From: Pristionchus mayeri
Taxonomy: Eukaryota; Nematoda; Chromadorea; Rhabditida; Neodiplogasteridae
Assembly: GCA_036245805.1 (NCBI GenBank)
Contig: BTRK01000005.1
Location: 42,953,216 to 43,017,215, forward strand
DNA length: 64,000 bases
Direction: 5' to 3'
Shown piece after piece: positions 43,317-54,230 of this stretch (within the stretch, counting starts at the first letter, position 1; every line of letters starts with the position of its first letter). Both the position numbers and the translations under genes were made by a program. The notes below the pieces were generated by a model, which was not told where the DNA came from, made no database searches, and worked only from the letters and a program-made list of their open reading frames with translations.

Positions 43317-44048
43317 TGTAGACAATTTTCGTGTCTTTGTGGTGTGAGGCAAAGGCAAAAGGGGTGATAATAAAATATATTTATTTACTTTAATTCACAA
43401 GGGAAACACGAAGTAAATGGTAGATCACAAGAAAGGAATGGGGTTGTTTACGTGACTATTGATTGGTTGGAAAAAGATTGAGAAAGATTGAAGTACCTAT
43501 ATGAGGTCTTGAATCCTTGGATACCCGACGCCTTGTGGAGGTCGTCAGTGAGTGGATGGGAGGAGTGCTGTTGATGATACCCGAACGACTCGCGGAATCG
43601 TCCTGAGTGATGAAATGATGACAATGGGAAAAGGTGGATGGAACGAGTGAAAGGTGTGACCGCACGCAAGTAAAGCAATGCAATGATGATGAGAATTAGG
43701 CAAGTGAGCCTAGTGAATGGTTGAAGAAGAAAAAGAAAGCGACGTAAAAGCGACGTGAGCTTCGCCGAGATTCGTTCACCAGAAAAAGAAAATCATCGCG
43801 AGTCGCGGCCGTTTTTATGACGCTCATGAAGGCGGAACATATTGGAATGGCTTCGAGGAACGCGGGAAAGTTCAAATAAATAGAAGGGAAGAAAAAAGGC
43901 GCCGAGAGGCCGCGGCGAACTTGGCTACAGTATGACTGCGTTATGGAGAGTGAATCGTAAAATGAATATATTATTTTTTTTTTGGAATGATTATTTATTT
44001 TGATTATTTTATGAATGAATTGTAGTAGCGAAGTGACATTTCGCTATA
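43317..44048 (-). repeat. BEL 3' LTR, right-arm copy
   Basis: 732 bp and matches the left 3' LTR variants (CCAGAAAAAG, GAGCTTCGCC, CCTATATGAGG on the plus strand). Confidence 0.92.
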
Positions 44049-44301
44049 CTGGGAGGGAGGCGAAAGAGAACGAAGGAAAGTGTTCTGATTGTTGTGTGAT
44101 GAATGAATGAGACTAATTGGTCGAGCTTTATGAAGCTAGAGTAGCAAAGTGGAAAACGTAAAACAGTCAACGAACTAGAACAAGTTAGCACGAAAAACGA
44201 TTAGGTGACAACAGGTGGTACAAGCATATGCCAATATGGCCGAAATACTAATAGGGGTAACTCCAGGCACCAATCGGGGTGGTCGATTTCTTCATTGCCT
44301 G

Positions 44302-45085
44302 TTAGGGCTGGAGGTCGGGGTTGCGAGGGCAGAAGAACTGCATGTGGCGGAGACCACGACCGAGCTCGTCCGAGCATTCGCGTGTGCAGATTTCGGGTTC
44401 GCATGAGGCGCTATGGGTGGGACCGATGTGACGGAAACATCTATGGCACTGGATGGGTGACATGAGGGAGATACGGGTGGAGACACTGGTAACAATAGTG
44501 CAATTGCGAGAAAGATGACAGACAGAGGAACAGAAAGTGCATTTGACGATCTGAGAAGTGTGGGACGTCTTGAAATTGGGAGTAGTGCGAGGTACAATTG
44601 GAGATCGACTACGATCTCTTTTGTGACTGGGACGGTCAATTGAATTGGGGGTACGATACTGAGAGCGAGGGGCAATGATAACTCGGGGAGTTCTGGGGGT
44701 AGATACCGACTGGGTAATGGGAGAAGGCTGGGAGATCTTGGTCAGAATGGCAGATAGAGTGAGCGTCATGGATCCAAGGTCGTCTTTGATAGCCTTGAGC
44801 TCATTGGAGACGAGTGCTCTGAGATCACTGACGTCCTCCTTGACATCGTTGACCTCTTGAGTGAGGTGAGTGTACATCGACTCGATGTAATCCTGAGGAT
44901 AAATGATAAGTGATTTGATATGAAATTGAGATACTATTGATTCGTCATAAGATTTTGAGAATCGCAGTGATTATGAAAGGATGACTAGATTGGTTTGGAG
45001 AATATGAAAAATCATGTGCAATGATTACCCTAGTGGTGAAGTCATCCTGGTAGGAAACGGCGAGAAGCTCGGCTTCCTCGTCCAT
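44302..45085 (-). CDS. BEL third ORF, two exons, right-arm copy
   Basis: Exon 1 45085-45029, intron 45028-44893, exon 2 44892-44302 on the minus strand. Same donor, acceptor, phase, coiled-coil-like start and CX2CX4HX4C knuckle as in 7451-8234. It has the same length, so the ORF is preserved in both arms. Confidence 0.65.
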
Positions 45086-45232
45086 CTTGCTTTTCTCTGC
45101 GTTCGCGAGAGGCTGAATGGGATTGATGAAATGAGAGAATGATTGAAAGATAAATGATTTGATAATTACAGTGTGAATTCACAGTGGAAACCTCGGGGGG
45201 GGGGAATGGGAAATGGGAAAGGGAGATGAATC

Positions 45233-45866
45233 CTAGTGATTTCGGCGTGCGTTCTTTGATCGAGTGACCATTGGATGAGATGTTTGTGCTACAGGGCCCA
45301 CCGGGTGTGACTCTTCAGATGAATGAATTTCAAGTGGAATAAGGAAGTTGAGTGGTCTCTCAATGATTCTGCCAGCAAGTGAGCGCAGGGTCGCAGAGGA
45401 ATCTGTGAGAGTGAGGATTTTTGCCATTTTCCACGCTGATCTCGGGGTGTTACCACTCTCATCCATGACTAAGACAATGGAGCCGATTTTGGGGGTGGAA
45501 CTGGATGATCGGTTTGACTGGAGAGTGTCTGAAGACTTATTGAACGAATCTCTGAGGGTAGCGCGGTACTCAGTATGCCACTTTTGCCAGAATGAATCAA
45601 CGATATTGATTGATCTTTTCAGCAATTTGACTGCATTCTCCCTACTCGAATTCTCTTCTTCTGGAGGGATGTAGTCCTCCTTATTAGTGAGGGAGAGTGA
45701 GCATCCTAGGAATGACTGGGGCAGAATGAGATCAATTGGTCTTAGACTAGGTCCATGGAATGAATGAATATCGTCTGATGAAACGTAAGTGAGGGGTCGA
45801 GAATTGAGAAGTGCCTCGACTTCACAAGTGATGGTTTCGAATAGATCGAGAGAAAGAATCCTTGAT
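45233..45866 (-). CDS. pol: BEL integrase C-terminal part, right-arm copy
   Basis: Inverted copy of 6668-7300, carrying STPKIG in place of SNPKIG. Separated from the core by the same +1 shift. Confidence 0.78.
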
Positions 45867-46068
45867 TATTTTAATGAGTCTCTCATAGATGCCACCCTTC
45901 CATGGAGAATGTGCTGTGGTGAAAGACCAGGTGATTCCTAGAGATGAGAAGAGAGTATTGATGTCGGGGCTGATCTCTGATTTGCACAGTAGTGTACTGG
46001 CTAGTCTGAAAGTCGTGGCCTTATCAGAGGTGACTCTCTGGGGTGTGCCTCTACGTATCGACGGAATG

Positions 46069-46887
46069 CTAGAATCGACGGAATGCTAGAATGAATGCAG
46101 ACGGAAGTAGTGAATCGACAACTTCCAAGTGGGTAAGTCTGGTGGAAAAACAAGTGATAACTACTATCCAGACTTTTGAATCGCCTTTCAAGTGGAATGG
46201 GCCTGCATAATCGATTCCGCAATGTGCGAATGGGAGACTTTGAGTGACTCTATCAGTTGGGAGTGGTGGAGTCTGAGGGTAAGTGAATGGCAGGTTGTTC
46301 GTTCTCCTGCATGGGACACATTGTCTGAGAGTTGATTTGGCGAGTGGTCTGGCTCGAGGAATCAAGAACTTACTCTTGAGTGTATTGAGGACTACGTCTA
46401 CACCAGCATGGGTGGAAGAGTGAATGTCCCTAATGAGAAGTCGAGCTAGAGTGCTATCAGGAGAAGTGGGGATGAAGATGGGGGATTTGAATTCCTCATG
46501 TTGATTCGAGTTAGCAACTCGAGTGCTGACTCTTAACAATCCAGTGGATGGATCATTGATTAGAGACATCTTCTTGATGACTGAGTCACTGAGCGATTGC
46601 TGACTGAAAAAAATGAGGCGATTGAAAGCGAATCTCTTCTCCCGTGCATCCAGAGTAGATGCAGTGGGTTGGGGGAGGTGACTCAGTTTCTCGAGAATGC
46701 TTGCATTACTGGTCTTATGTGCGCATCGGGCGATGAATCTATAAATTAGCGCTGCCACATTGATAGCCCTTTTGAGGCTCGAATGGCGAGGGAGATTGAT
46801 GGGAGACTCTGGTGGTGTCTCAATTACCTGAGCGCTGATCACTACTGGGAATGGATATCCGGGTACTGAAGTTCGGATAGATTCGTG
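46069..46887 (-). CDS. pol: BEL integrase, truncated in the core
   Basis: Same zinc-binding and first catalytic Asp motifs as the left copy. After AFILAFRRF the frame is lost because ATCGACGGAATGCT is repeated in place of GAAC (about 46055-46080, net about +10 bp). The second Asp and the Glu therefore lie out of frame (45880-46060). The left copy is intact here. Confidence 0.82.
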   Translation of the reverse strand, partial: HESIRTSVPGYPFPVVISAQVIETPPESPINLPRHSSLKRAINVAALIYRFIARCAHKTSNASILEKLSHLPQPTASTLDAREKRFAFNRLIFFSQQSLSDSVIKKMSLINDPSTGLLRVSTRVANSNQHEEFKSPIFIPTSPDSTLARLLIRDIHSSTHAGVDVVLNTLKSKFLIPRARPLAKSTLRQCVPCRRTNNLPFTYPQTPPLPTDRVTQSLPFAHCGIDYAGPFHLKGDSKVWIVVITCFSTRLTHLEVVDSLLPSAFILAFRRF

Positions 46888-48464
46888 TCAGGCCATTCAG
46901 AAGGATTGGATGATAACCACGGAGGGCCAATCCACCATTGATGCGAAGGATCGTTCATGTCTGATGAGGAAAGGCCACGAGTTGCATGGTCGGCAGGGTT
47001 CTCTTCGCCTCTGACATGTCTCGGTGAGTGGTAAGAGAGAAGATTATCAGACGTAAGGGCGTCTCTGATCGAATGAATGAGCTTGACTCTATTGGAAACG
47101 AATACACCGACTGGCTTGTTGAACCCAGGTCTACACCAGTGAAGTGTCACAGCTGAATCCGAGAAAGAGTATACATGGATTTGCTTTGTGGGAAACTCTT
47201 TTCGGATAGTCTCCACCGTGAACTGAAGCAAATTGTTGGAGTTGATGGGGGCTAGCCTAGTTTTGGAAATGATAATTGTAGGTTTTTGACCAGACACGTA
47301 ACTATAGACCGAGGCTGCCATTGCTGATTTTGAAGCATCGCAGAATGCAACTAGAGTGATGTCATTTGATTCAGAGATATGCGTAAATCGATCAATTGGG
47401 AGTGAGAACTGTTCGAGGTCTGAAATCTGATTGTGGAAGGATTCCCTAGTGCTCTGGTCGACTGGTTCATCCCACTTGATTGGACTGTTCCATAGACCTT
47501 GGACTGTGAGTCGAGGAGGGAGAAGGAGTGGGTTGAGAAGCCCGAGTGGATCGTATGAACTCGATACGGTACTGAGCATGGATCTCTTCGACTCTTTTTC
47601 TCTCTTGGTAGAGACGGGAATATTGATAGAGAGAGAATCTTCCTCAGTGTTCCAAATGAGACCGAGAAGTTTCTGGTTACTATCCTTTGATTGATCGGAA
47701 TCTGGCACACACGACATGAATGAGGATGAATTGGATGAGTAATCTCTAAGGTTCATGGACATCGATTGGAACAGGTGTTTCGACTGTGTGTACATGAGGG
47801 AAGATGGGTTGTCAGCAATGATGATGATGTTGTCTACGTAAAGATTGGAAACAAGTTGATGGACTAAGTGGGGGTCGCATTTCTTGCCCTCGTGCTGGAT
47901 GTGATGGTTGATTACCTTGTTAAGAAGGCACGGGCTCTGGTTGACACCGAAAGGCGTTACGCAAAAGCGTAGGACAAGAATGTTGTTGGGGGAGACAGGC
48001 TTGTCGATGTCTTTCAGCCATAGGAATCTGAGCATATTTCTCTGTGAAGGACACAGTTTCACTTGCAGGAATGCTTTCTCAACGTCGGCAACGATGAGAA
48101 ATGGCCTGAGTCTGGCACGAATGATGAGGGACGGGATCATTTCCAGGTCATTTGGTCCAGGGTAGATCATGTCGTTGAGTGATGGTTTGTTTTTGAGATG
48201 GGCTGAAGCATCATAGACTATGCGCAGTGGAGTGGTTGGTTTGTCTGGTCGAAGGACTGCTTGATGAGCAAGATAGTGTATGATACCACTAGTGTCAGAT
48301 GGGTCGACTGCTTCTACTTGCCCTAATGAAATCTGGTCTTGGATTACAGAATCGTAAAAGAGCAGCAGGTTTCTGTCAGTGGACAGATTGCGCTGTGTGG
48401 AGGAAAGACGGGAGACTGCCAGATTGTAATTATCTGGCAATGTATCCTTGGCATCAGGCTTCAT
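46842..48464 (-). CDS. pol: BEL RT-RNase H, 540 aa, uninterrupted
   Basis: Single frame from the ATGA overlap with gag-protease to the stop before integrase. RT motif A VADVEKAFLQV is near residue 125 and YVDN near 209. The connection segment is YDPLGLLNPLLLPP, and RNase H has CDASKSAMAA near 375, FSDSAVTLHW and ENPADHATRG. The upstream frame is open to about 48530 and overlaps gag-protease by 70 nt in -1. The Asn at the fourth position of YVDN is shared with the left copy, so it is not a recent error. Confidence 0.88.
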   Translation of the reverse strand: MKPDAKDTLPDNYNLAVSRLSSTQRNLSTDRNLLLFYDSVIQDQISLGQVEAVDPSDTSGIIHYLAHQAVLRPDKPTTPLRIVYDASAHLKNKPSLNDMIYPGPNDLEMIPSLIIRARLRPFLIVADVEKAFLQVKLCPSQRNMLRFLWLKDIDKPVSPNNILVLRFCVTPFGVNQSPCLLNKVINHHIQHEGKKCDPHLVHQLVSNLYVDNIIIIADNPSSLMYTQSKHLFQSMSMNLRDYSSNSSSFMSCVPDSDQSKDSNQKLLGLIWNTEEDSLSINIPVSTKREKESKRSMLSTVSSSYDPLGLLNPLLLPPRLTVQGLWNSPIKWDEPVDQSTRESFHNQISDLEQFSLPIDRFTHISESNDITLVAFCDASKSAMAASVYSYVSGQKPTIIISKTRLAPINSNNLLQFTVETIRKEFPTKQIHVYSFSDSAVTLHWCRPGFNKPVGVFVSNRVKLIHSIRDALTSDNLLSYHSPRHVRGEENPADHATRGLSSSDMNDPSHQWWIGPPWLSSNPSEWPDTNLSELQYPDIHSQ

Positions 48465-50959
48465 GGCATACTGAACATAGTATCCGTCATCGTGAGACTG
48501 GACGGTGTCGAATGTTTCGTCACTAATTCGTCAGCCAGTTTTCGCTCCTCCTTCTCTGTGGTCTCGTATATGCGCGAGATCGGATCCACAGAAAGGAAAC
48601 GCTCAGCTAATTGATCTACTGAATGATTGACCGTGGTGACTGAGGCGACTGTGAGTGAAGGAGTGACTTGGTGATCAGAGGGGTTTGTTGGGGGAAGACC
48701 CTGACTCTGATTTGTAGAAGCTGCCTTATTCTTCTTGGTCGGAAGTGGTGGCGTCAGGTTCTCGGAACCGGCGACGAGGGGACCGATTACAGATTGGATC
48801 AAGCGGTATCCTCCAGGAAGTGTCGTCGATGTTGAGTTCTCCAGTAACTTGAGTGTGTCTCCGACACCGAGAAGTAAATCGGGACTAACAGTCGACTTAG
48901 TGAAATGAACTGGGATGGTAGTGAGAGTTGTCCTGATTACATCTAAATCAGCTTCAGACAATGGCTGATGATGTATCGAGTGAGTGATGGTGTCAGTATC
49001 ATGAACAATAGCTTTGATGACTTCCCTACAATGGTCAGTGATGAGCTCAAATTGTACTATTTCGTGGCTAGAGGGAAGGAAATTCTGATCGGCAATCATT
49101 ACTCCTGTGATGGAAGCATGTAACTGGTCGATTGGTTTGAGGTGAAGCTGATTGACTAGTCTTCGAGAGATGAGAGATACTTGTGCACCAGCATCTAGTA
49201 GTGCGTTCGCGTAGGAACTTCTGAGCGCGATCGTGTTTGCTAGCATGACGGGTGCTGTGAACAGTCTAGTGTTGAGCCAAATACATGGACTAGTAGCTAA
49301 TGAATGGACGCCAGACTGGTTAGGAGTAGATTGCTTTGTACACAGGGACTTGTGATGCTTTGCCTTGCACTGTGGACACGATTTGTAGCAGGCATCAGAA
49401 GAGTGGTTGGGAGAGAAGCAAGAAAAGCAGAGTGATTTGTTCTTGAGAATCTCTTTCTTTTCCCTGATTGAAGTGACACGAGCGCATTCTCCACTGTACT
49501 GATGTGTGCCACAGAAAACACACAGTGGAATCTTCCTAGAGTGGTTGGGTGTAGATGAGGAGTGGGAGGCTGAGGAGTGGGACGACTTAGTGTGAGGCGC
49601 TGTCGACGCGTGCGCCTTGGAAGGCAGTGAGCCATTATTGTATTGTGAGTTGACAACAGAGTTTGAACGCTGAGAAGTGAAAGCGCTGATCATGACTGAA
49701 TCTTCTCGCTCTTCGCGCAATTTATCCTCAATTAGTTCGAGAGCGGACACAAGTGAATCAGGTTTTTTACGAGTGACAAGTGTAATAAACTTGGGGTGGA
49801 TGCTTTCGGCAAGTTGTTGTTGCATACAAAGAGCATTGATTCCCGAGTCTCCATGAATGGAGTGAGCTATGTTGATCATGGCACGGACAGCTGACAGTTG
49901 GTCGTCTACTCGGGATGATTTGGCTCGAATGGAACGAAGTGATTGCATTAGACGAGCTTGAGTGAGGTCGTACCGATCGTATTCTGATTCTAGTCTAGTG
50001 AGCATTTTGGTGAGGAAGCTAGGCTGAACGGGAAGTGATGCGATTAGAAAGTGCGCTTCTCCTTTCAGATTAGAGCGAATGTGGAAAATCTTTTCTACTT
50101 CTGACAAGTGTGGCTGGTTGATAATGAGGGACTCAATCTGATACTTGAAGGCGGACCATCGAGTAATATCACTGCCGTCGAAAGTCTCGAGTCTGATGGG
50201 TGGAAGTGAGAGGCTAGGCCTATGCGACACTGAATCGAGTGGGGGAGGTGATTCCGTCGATGACGAAATAATTGCATTGGGTGATGAAATATGAGTGAGA
50301 GTTGATTCCCGAGTGCCGGTTGCTGGCGGGAAGGGAACAGCAGTAAGTGAACGGCTGTCGATGATACTACTATTTCCCCCCTGGCTGACATGCGCGGGAT
50401 GAGACTGAGTGACAGGGGAGGGAGGGGATGATTGCTCGGTGAATGCGTTTTGATTGGGCGTAGGTGCGAAAGACTGAGGGGAAGGCTGATTGAGAGATGC
50501 GCCCTGGTCAACGAAATTTCCTAGCATCGACACTGCGCGAACGCGTCGTATCGATCTAGTGAGGGTATTTTCGTATTTCGACTCTTTACTTTTGAGAAGA
50601 GAAGCCAAACTGACTGCGCCCATCGGAAGACCGCTCGATCCATGCTCGGCCTTCTTTACTTGGTCGTAATGGTTCTTCTCCTTTCCAGCTTTCTCATTGT
50701 CCTCGATCTTCTTGGCCATTTCTTCGATTCTCGCTTCGATCGACTCGGCGATTCCTGCATAACTGGTGATGATTTCTTCGGCGTCACCAATGGTAGTGAC
50801 CATGTGGGAGCTCAGTGACTGGATATCGTTTAGATTCGAAATCTGGGGCAGTCTCGATGTTTTGAGATTGATTTTGTCGAACAGTGGCTTGAGCTCATCG
50901 AGAAGGGAATAGAGTTTGTCGTAGTCATTAGTGAAATCTGACACGAAAACGTCACCCAT
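48461..50959 (-). CDS. gag: BEL gag-protease, 832 aa, right-arm copy
   Basis: Same architecture as 1555-4044. Differences seen: SQRSNS versus SNS (9 bp longer here), EEII versus EEFF, NLKTS versus NLETS, EAHFL versus EAHSL and NTRLF versus NTKLF. All differences keep the frame open. Confidence 0.9.
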   Translation of the reverse strand: MGDVFVSDFTNDYDKLYSLLDELKPLFDKINLKTSRLPQISNLNDIQSLSSHMVTTIGDAEEIITSYAGIAESIEARIEEMAKKIEDNEKAGKEKNHYDQVKKAEHGSSGLPMGAVSLASLLKSKESKYENTLTRSIRRVRAVSMLGNFVDQGASLNQPSPQSFAPTPNQNAFTEQSSPPSPVTQSHPAHVSQGGNSSIIDSRSLTAVPFPPATGTRESTLTHISSPNAIISSSTESPPPLDSVSHRPSLSLPPIRLETFDGSDITRWSAFKYQIESLIINQPHLSEVEKIFHIRSNLKGEAHFLIASLPVQPSFLTKMLTRLESEYDRYDLTQARLMQSLRSIRAKSSRVDDQLSAVRAMINIAHSIHGDSGINALCMQQQLAESIHPKFITLVTRKKPDSLVSALELIEDKLREEREDSVMISAFTSQRSNSVVNSQYNNGSLPSKAHASTAPHTKSSHSSASHSSSTPNHSRKIPLCVFCGTHQYSGECARVTSIREKKEILKNKSLCFSCFSPNHSSDACYKSCPQCKAKHHKSLCTKQSTPNQSGVHSLATSPCIWLNTRLFTAPVMLANTIALRSSYANALLDAGAQVSLISRRLVNQLHLKPIDQLHASITGVMIADQNFLPSSHEIVQFELITDHCREVIKAIVHDTDTITHSIHHQPLSEADLDVIRTTLTTIPVHFTKSTVSPDLLLGVGDTLKLLENSTSTTLPGGYRLIQSVIGPLVAGSENLTPPLPTKKNKAASTNQSQGLPPTNPSDHQVTPSLTVASVTTVNHSVDQLAERFLSVDPISRIYETTEKEERKLADELVTKHSTPSSLTMTDTMFSMP

Positions 50960-51113
50960 TTTGCGAGAGCGGCGGGTGCTGACAGAGGAAGGGATTGCAA
51001 AATCAATTGTGATTGGTTTGGGAATGCTTCTGAGCGAAAATGGAGTGACTGGTGGTAGAATGCTTTTGGGCCACGCGGGACTTGATAATTATGGCTAGGA
51101 TTGTTTTAAAAAA

Positions 51114-51125
51114 GCCGATGCACCA
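51114..51125 (-). promoter_or_regulatory. Primer-binding site, right-arm BEL
   Basis: GCCGATGCACCA on the plus strand, the complement of the PBS, directly inside the 5' LTR. Confidence 0.8.
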
Positions 51126-51856
51126 TGTAGACAATTTTCGTGTCTTTGTGGTGTGAGGCAAAGGCAAAAGGGGTGATAATAAAATATATTTATTTACTTT
51201 AATTCACAAGGGAAACACGAAGTAAATGGTAGATCACAAGAAAGGAATGGGGTTTTTACGTGACTATTGATTGGTTGGAAAAAGATTGAGAAAGATTGAA
51301 GTACCTTTATGAGGTCTTGAATCCTTGGATACCCGACGCCTTGTGGAGGTCGTCAGTGAGTGGATGGGAGGAGTGCTGTTGATGATACCCGAACGACTCG
51401 CGGAATCGTCCTGAGTGATGAAATGATGACAATGGGAAAAGGTGGATGGAACGAGTGAAAGGTGTGACCGCACGCAAGTAAAGCAATGCAATGATGATGA
51501 GAATTAGGCAAGTGAGCCTAGTGAATGGTTGAAGAAGAAAAAGAAAGCGACGTAAAAGCGACGTGAGCTGCGCCGAGATTCGTTCACCTGAAAAAGAAAA
51601 TCATCGCGAGTCGCGGCCGTTTTTATGACGCTCATGAAGGCGGAACATATTGGAATGGCTTCGAGGAACGCGGGAAAGTTTAAATAAATAGAAGGGAAGA
51701 AAAAAGGCGCCGAGAAGCCGCGGCGAACTTGGCTACAGTATGACTGCGTTATGGAGAGTGAATCGTAAAATGAATATATTATTTTTTTTTTGGAATGATT
51801 ATTTATTTTGATTATTTTATGAATGAATTGTAGTAGCGAAGTGACATTTCGCTATA
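51126..51856 (-). repeat. BEL 5' LTR, right-arm copy
   Basis: 731 bp and shares the 5' LTR-specific variants of the left arm (CCTGAAAAAG, GAGCTGCGCC, CCTTTATGAGG). It has arm-specific substitutions near 51680 and 51716, and carries the 3'-type base in ATAAAATAATC. Confidence 0.92.
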
Positions 51857-52093
51857 ACTTCCTACTTGATATTCATGTGACCCCAACCATTCGTCGCCCT
51901 TCCCACACAACCTCTTGCTAACGGAAGACAAGTGATGAGGGACATATGCACAAACAAAAATAATACAGCAATATTGGTGAAGAATAAGGAAAATAAATCG
52001 AAAATGAATAGAAGTAGCATGTTCAAAAATAAGTCAAGAGAACTGGAGGAAGATCCGCAGAATTGCTGAGAAAAAAAACCTCTTGCTAACGGA

Positions 52094-52268
52094 GGACAGA
52101 ACAGAACAGAACAGAATTTATCAGGGGTCGCTATTAGCGCTGATCTGGGCTTTAAGAGTTCCATTCTTCATCTGTAAGGCTCCACCAACGTTCGCCTTTT
52201 CTCCGTGTGATGTCATTTCTCCATCTCTCGCGTGGTCTTCCTTGTCCTCGTTCTTCTGCGGACAAGAA
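52094..52268 (-). pseudogene. Mirror of the non-LTR 3' end
   Basis: Inverted copy of 246-420, including the (CAGAA)n tail at 52097-52116. Confidence 0.45.
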
Positions 52269-52430
52269 GAGAAATTCAACAAACACGCAAAGTCTGGCTT
52301 CATTGGTATTTTATCAGGTCTAATCGAGGAGAGTGTATCAACAATGCAACACTAGACTGAAAAGGGTTAATTTCTGGGATATATTTTCCGGAAACACATT
52401 AACATTAGCAAACAGTTTATGAGAGACTTT

Positions 52431-53645
52431 TTCAGTCAGTGAACATATGCTTGGCATTAGGCCAAAAATCGAATTCCTCCTAAATGTGCCCACACGTAGT
52501 ACTTGGTGAGTGTAGGACAGCGGTGGCATATTTAGAGATCTAGGTCAAGCGCTGAGAAGTGCATCGAACTTTGCTGGGGAAAATTACGGTATCCAATTTT
52601 CCCTCTTTCGCTCTCGCTTGGAACGGCGCATATCTAGAAAGACTTGCCGTACTCTGCTCATTATCTGACCCACCTTTCATCTCAATTGGATTGAAATCCA
52701 TCGACTTCAAAAAAAAAAAAATTTTAATTTTAGCTCGTTCAGATGGGTGGGTAGATACGTTTTTTATTCCTTTGGATTGTACTGCGGGCTGATAGGTATC
52801 TATTAAAAATTTTAAAGAAAAATAAAAAAATACACTTTTTGAGAAAATTACAAAAATGTAGAAAAAAACTCAGTTCATGATCATGCAACTGCCCTACCGT
52901 AACCCAAGCGAACCCGAGAAAAATGTTCTAGAGGTATGCTACACGCAGTAATCGACGAGGGTAATCTATCACCACCAGTAAAATTTCGATACACATCTTT
53001 GCGCTCCAGCGCGTGAATGATGAATATTATCGAAAAATACGGTAGGTTTTTAGCATCAGCGCTCTTGCGCGCGCGGATGCCTATCGAAATTTCATTGGTG
53101 CTGCAGGTATTCCCACATCGAGTACTGCGTGTAGGATACCTCGAGAACAATTTTCCTCGGGTTCGTTTGGGGTACGGTAGGCCGGTGGCATGATCATGAA
53201 CTGACTTTTTTTCTACATTTTGTCATTTTCTCAAAATTTTTTTATTTTTCTTGAAAATTTTAATAGATAGCTATCAGCCCGCAGTACAAACCAAAGGAAT
53301 AAAAAACGTATCTACCCACCCATCTGACCGAGCTAAAATAAAAATTCAAAATTTAATTTTTTGCCGTCGATGGATTTCAATCCAATTGAGATGGAACTTG
53401 TTTCAGATAATGAGCAGAGTACGGCGAGTCTCTCTAGATATGCGCCGTTCCAAGCGAGAGCGAAAGAGGGAAAATTGGATACCGTAATTTTCCCCAGCAA
53501 AGTTCGATGCACTTCTCAGCGCTTGACCTAGATCACTAAATATGCCACCACTGTGCCACACTCACCGAGTACTGCATGTGGGCACATGTAGGTGGTATTC
53601 GATTTTTGGCGTAATGCCAAGGATCTTCACAAATATGTTCACTGA
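52431..53645. repeat. Fold-back element spanning the outer palindrome edge
   Basis: About 1.2 kb. 52440-53030 pairs with 53640-53050 in inverted orientation (for example GCGCTGAGAAGTGCATCGAA near 52550 and its complement near 53510, and the GGAACGGCGCATATCTAGA block). Arms are diverged (TCTAGGTCAAG conserved; GAATTCCTCC versus GGTGGTATTC). The giant palindrome's visible right arm ends inside its left arm at 52513. No coding capacity. Confidence 0.8.
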
Positions 53646-53788
53646 GTCAAAAAGTTTCTCTTATAACGTGCATGCATCAAACAAATCACACACTTCTACT
53701 ACGCCTTTTCCATATTCTTCGTCGCTTTTATATAATCTTTCCTGCAGTCATAATCTACCACATCCCTTCCACTTCTCATTGATTTTAC
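53646..53788. other. No gene recognised
   Basis: AT-rich. On the minus strand it would be the intron after the 53789-53893 gpi exon. Confidence 0.4.
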
Positions 53789-53893
53789 AGAACTCGAAAA
53801 TATTCGCGGTGTTGCTGTCGAATTCGGTGGCCTTGGGGCATTGGTGGAGAGAGGGACTAAGTGATTGGCTTCTTCGGCAGAAGAGGCGCCTAG
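53789..53893 (-). pseudogene. gpi exon remnant (HFVALSTN...EFG.D...MFEF region)
   Basis: Minus strand reads SSAEEANHLVPLSTNAP, then after a one-base frame change ATEFDSNTANIFEF. These match the GPI sequence VAKHFVALSTN.PKV.EFGID..NMFEFWDW in order. A donor GAGTTCT|GTAAAA follows. The frame change inside the exon shows decay. This is a region of GPI not represented in the palindrome arms. Confidence 0.75.
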
Positions 53894-54149
53894 TATCAAC
53901 ATTAACATGCGTATCCCCACATACCGATCATTACACAACCATGATTATGGTCATGCAAATCAATTTTATATCATACCTATGTGGAAAGGAACCACTCCTG
54001 TGGAAAGGAACCACTCCTTGGAAGTCTATGCATTAGTGATCGTGTCTTGAATAGTTAAAGTTTTTTTTATATTCTTATTTCAGAACTTTAAGCTTGCTCA
54101 ATATTCGGCAGTTTTGTAGGAACTACTGTAAGCATGGATAGATTCATCT

Positions 54150-54230
54150 CTCACATGAGTATGACACTAGGCAAAATCACGATGTAACGTGATTATATTA
54201 GATTTTATCGAGTCGGGTGAGTCAATTCCG
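54150..54230 (-). repeat. gpi-intron-associated dispersed repeat core
   Basis: GACACTAGGCAAAATCACGA ... GATTTTATCGAGTCGGGTGAG is the inverted counterpart of 17932-17990 and lies at the same distance downstream of the same gpi exon. Confidence 0.5.

Larger units (their letters stand above)
43317..51856 (-). mobile_element. BEL/Pao-type LTR retrotransposon, right-arm copy
   Basis: 8.54 kb, inverted copy of 658-9219 with target duplication GAAGT on both sides (as ACTTC at 43312-43316 and 51857-51861). Its 5' and 3' LTRs carry most of the same diagnostic differences as the left copy, so both derive from one insertion. RT-RNase H is uninterrupted here, but integrase is broken near 46062. Confidence 0.93.
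26391..52513. repeat. Right arm of giant inverted repeat
   Basis: Mirror of 1-26150. Beyond 52513 the sequence continues inside a smaller fold-back element (52431-53645) of which the left arm holds only the portion visible from base 1. Arm-specific differences seen by eye include 9 extra bases in gag, about 10 extra bases in integrase near 46055-46080, 6 extra bases near 43280 and different homopolymer lengths. Identity looks above 99 percent, but I could not compute it. Confidence 0.95.

Noticed and set aside
1..52513. Palindrome as a missed-hairpin-adapter artefact of single-molecule sequencing
   Set aside because: Not fully excluded, but the arms differ by substitutions and by templated indels of 3 to 35 bp, and a unique 240-bp spacer is present; a folded read would give identical arms. 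Haplotype misjoining remains open.
53542..54036. 164-codon plus-strand frame
   Set aside because: It runs from a fold-back TIR through the antisense of a gpi exon; the minus-strand reading explains the sequence.
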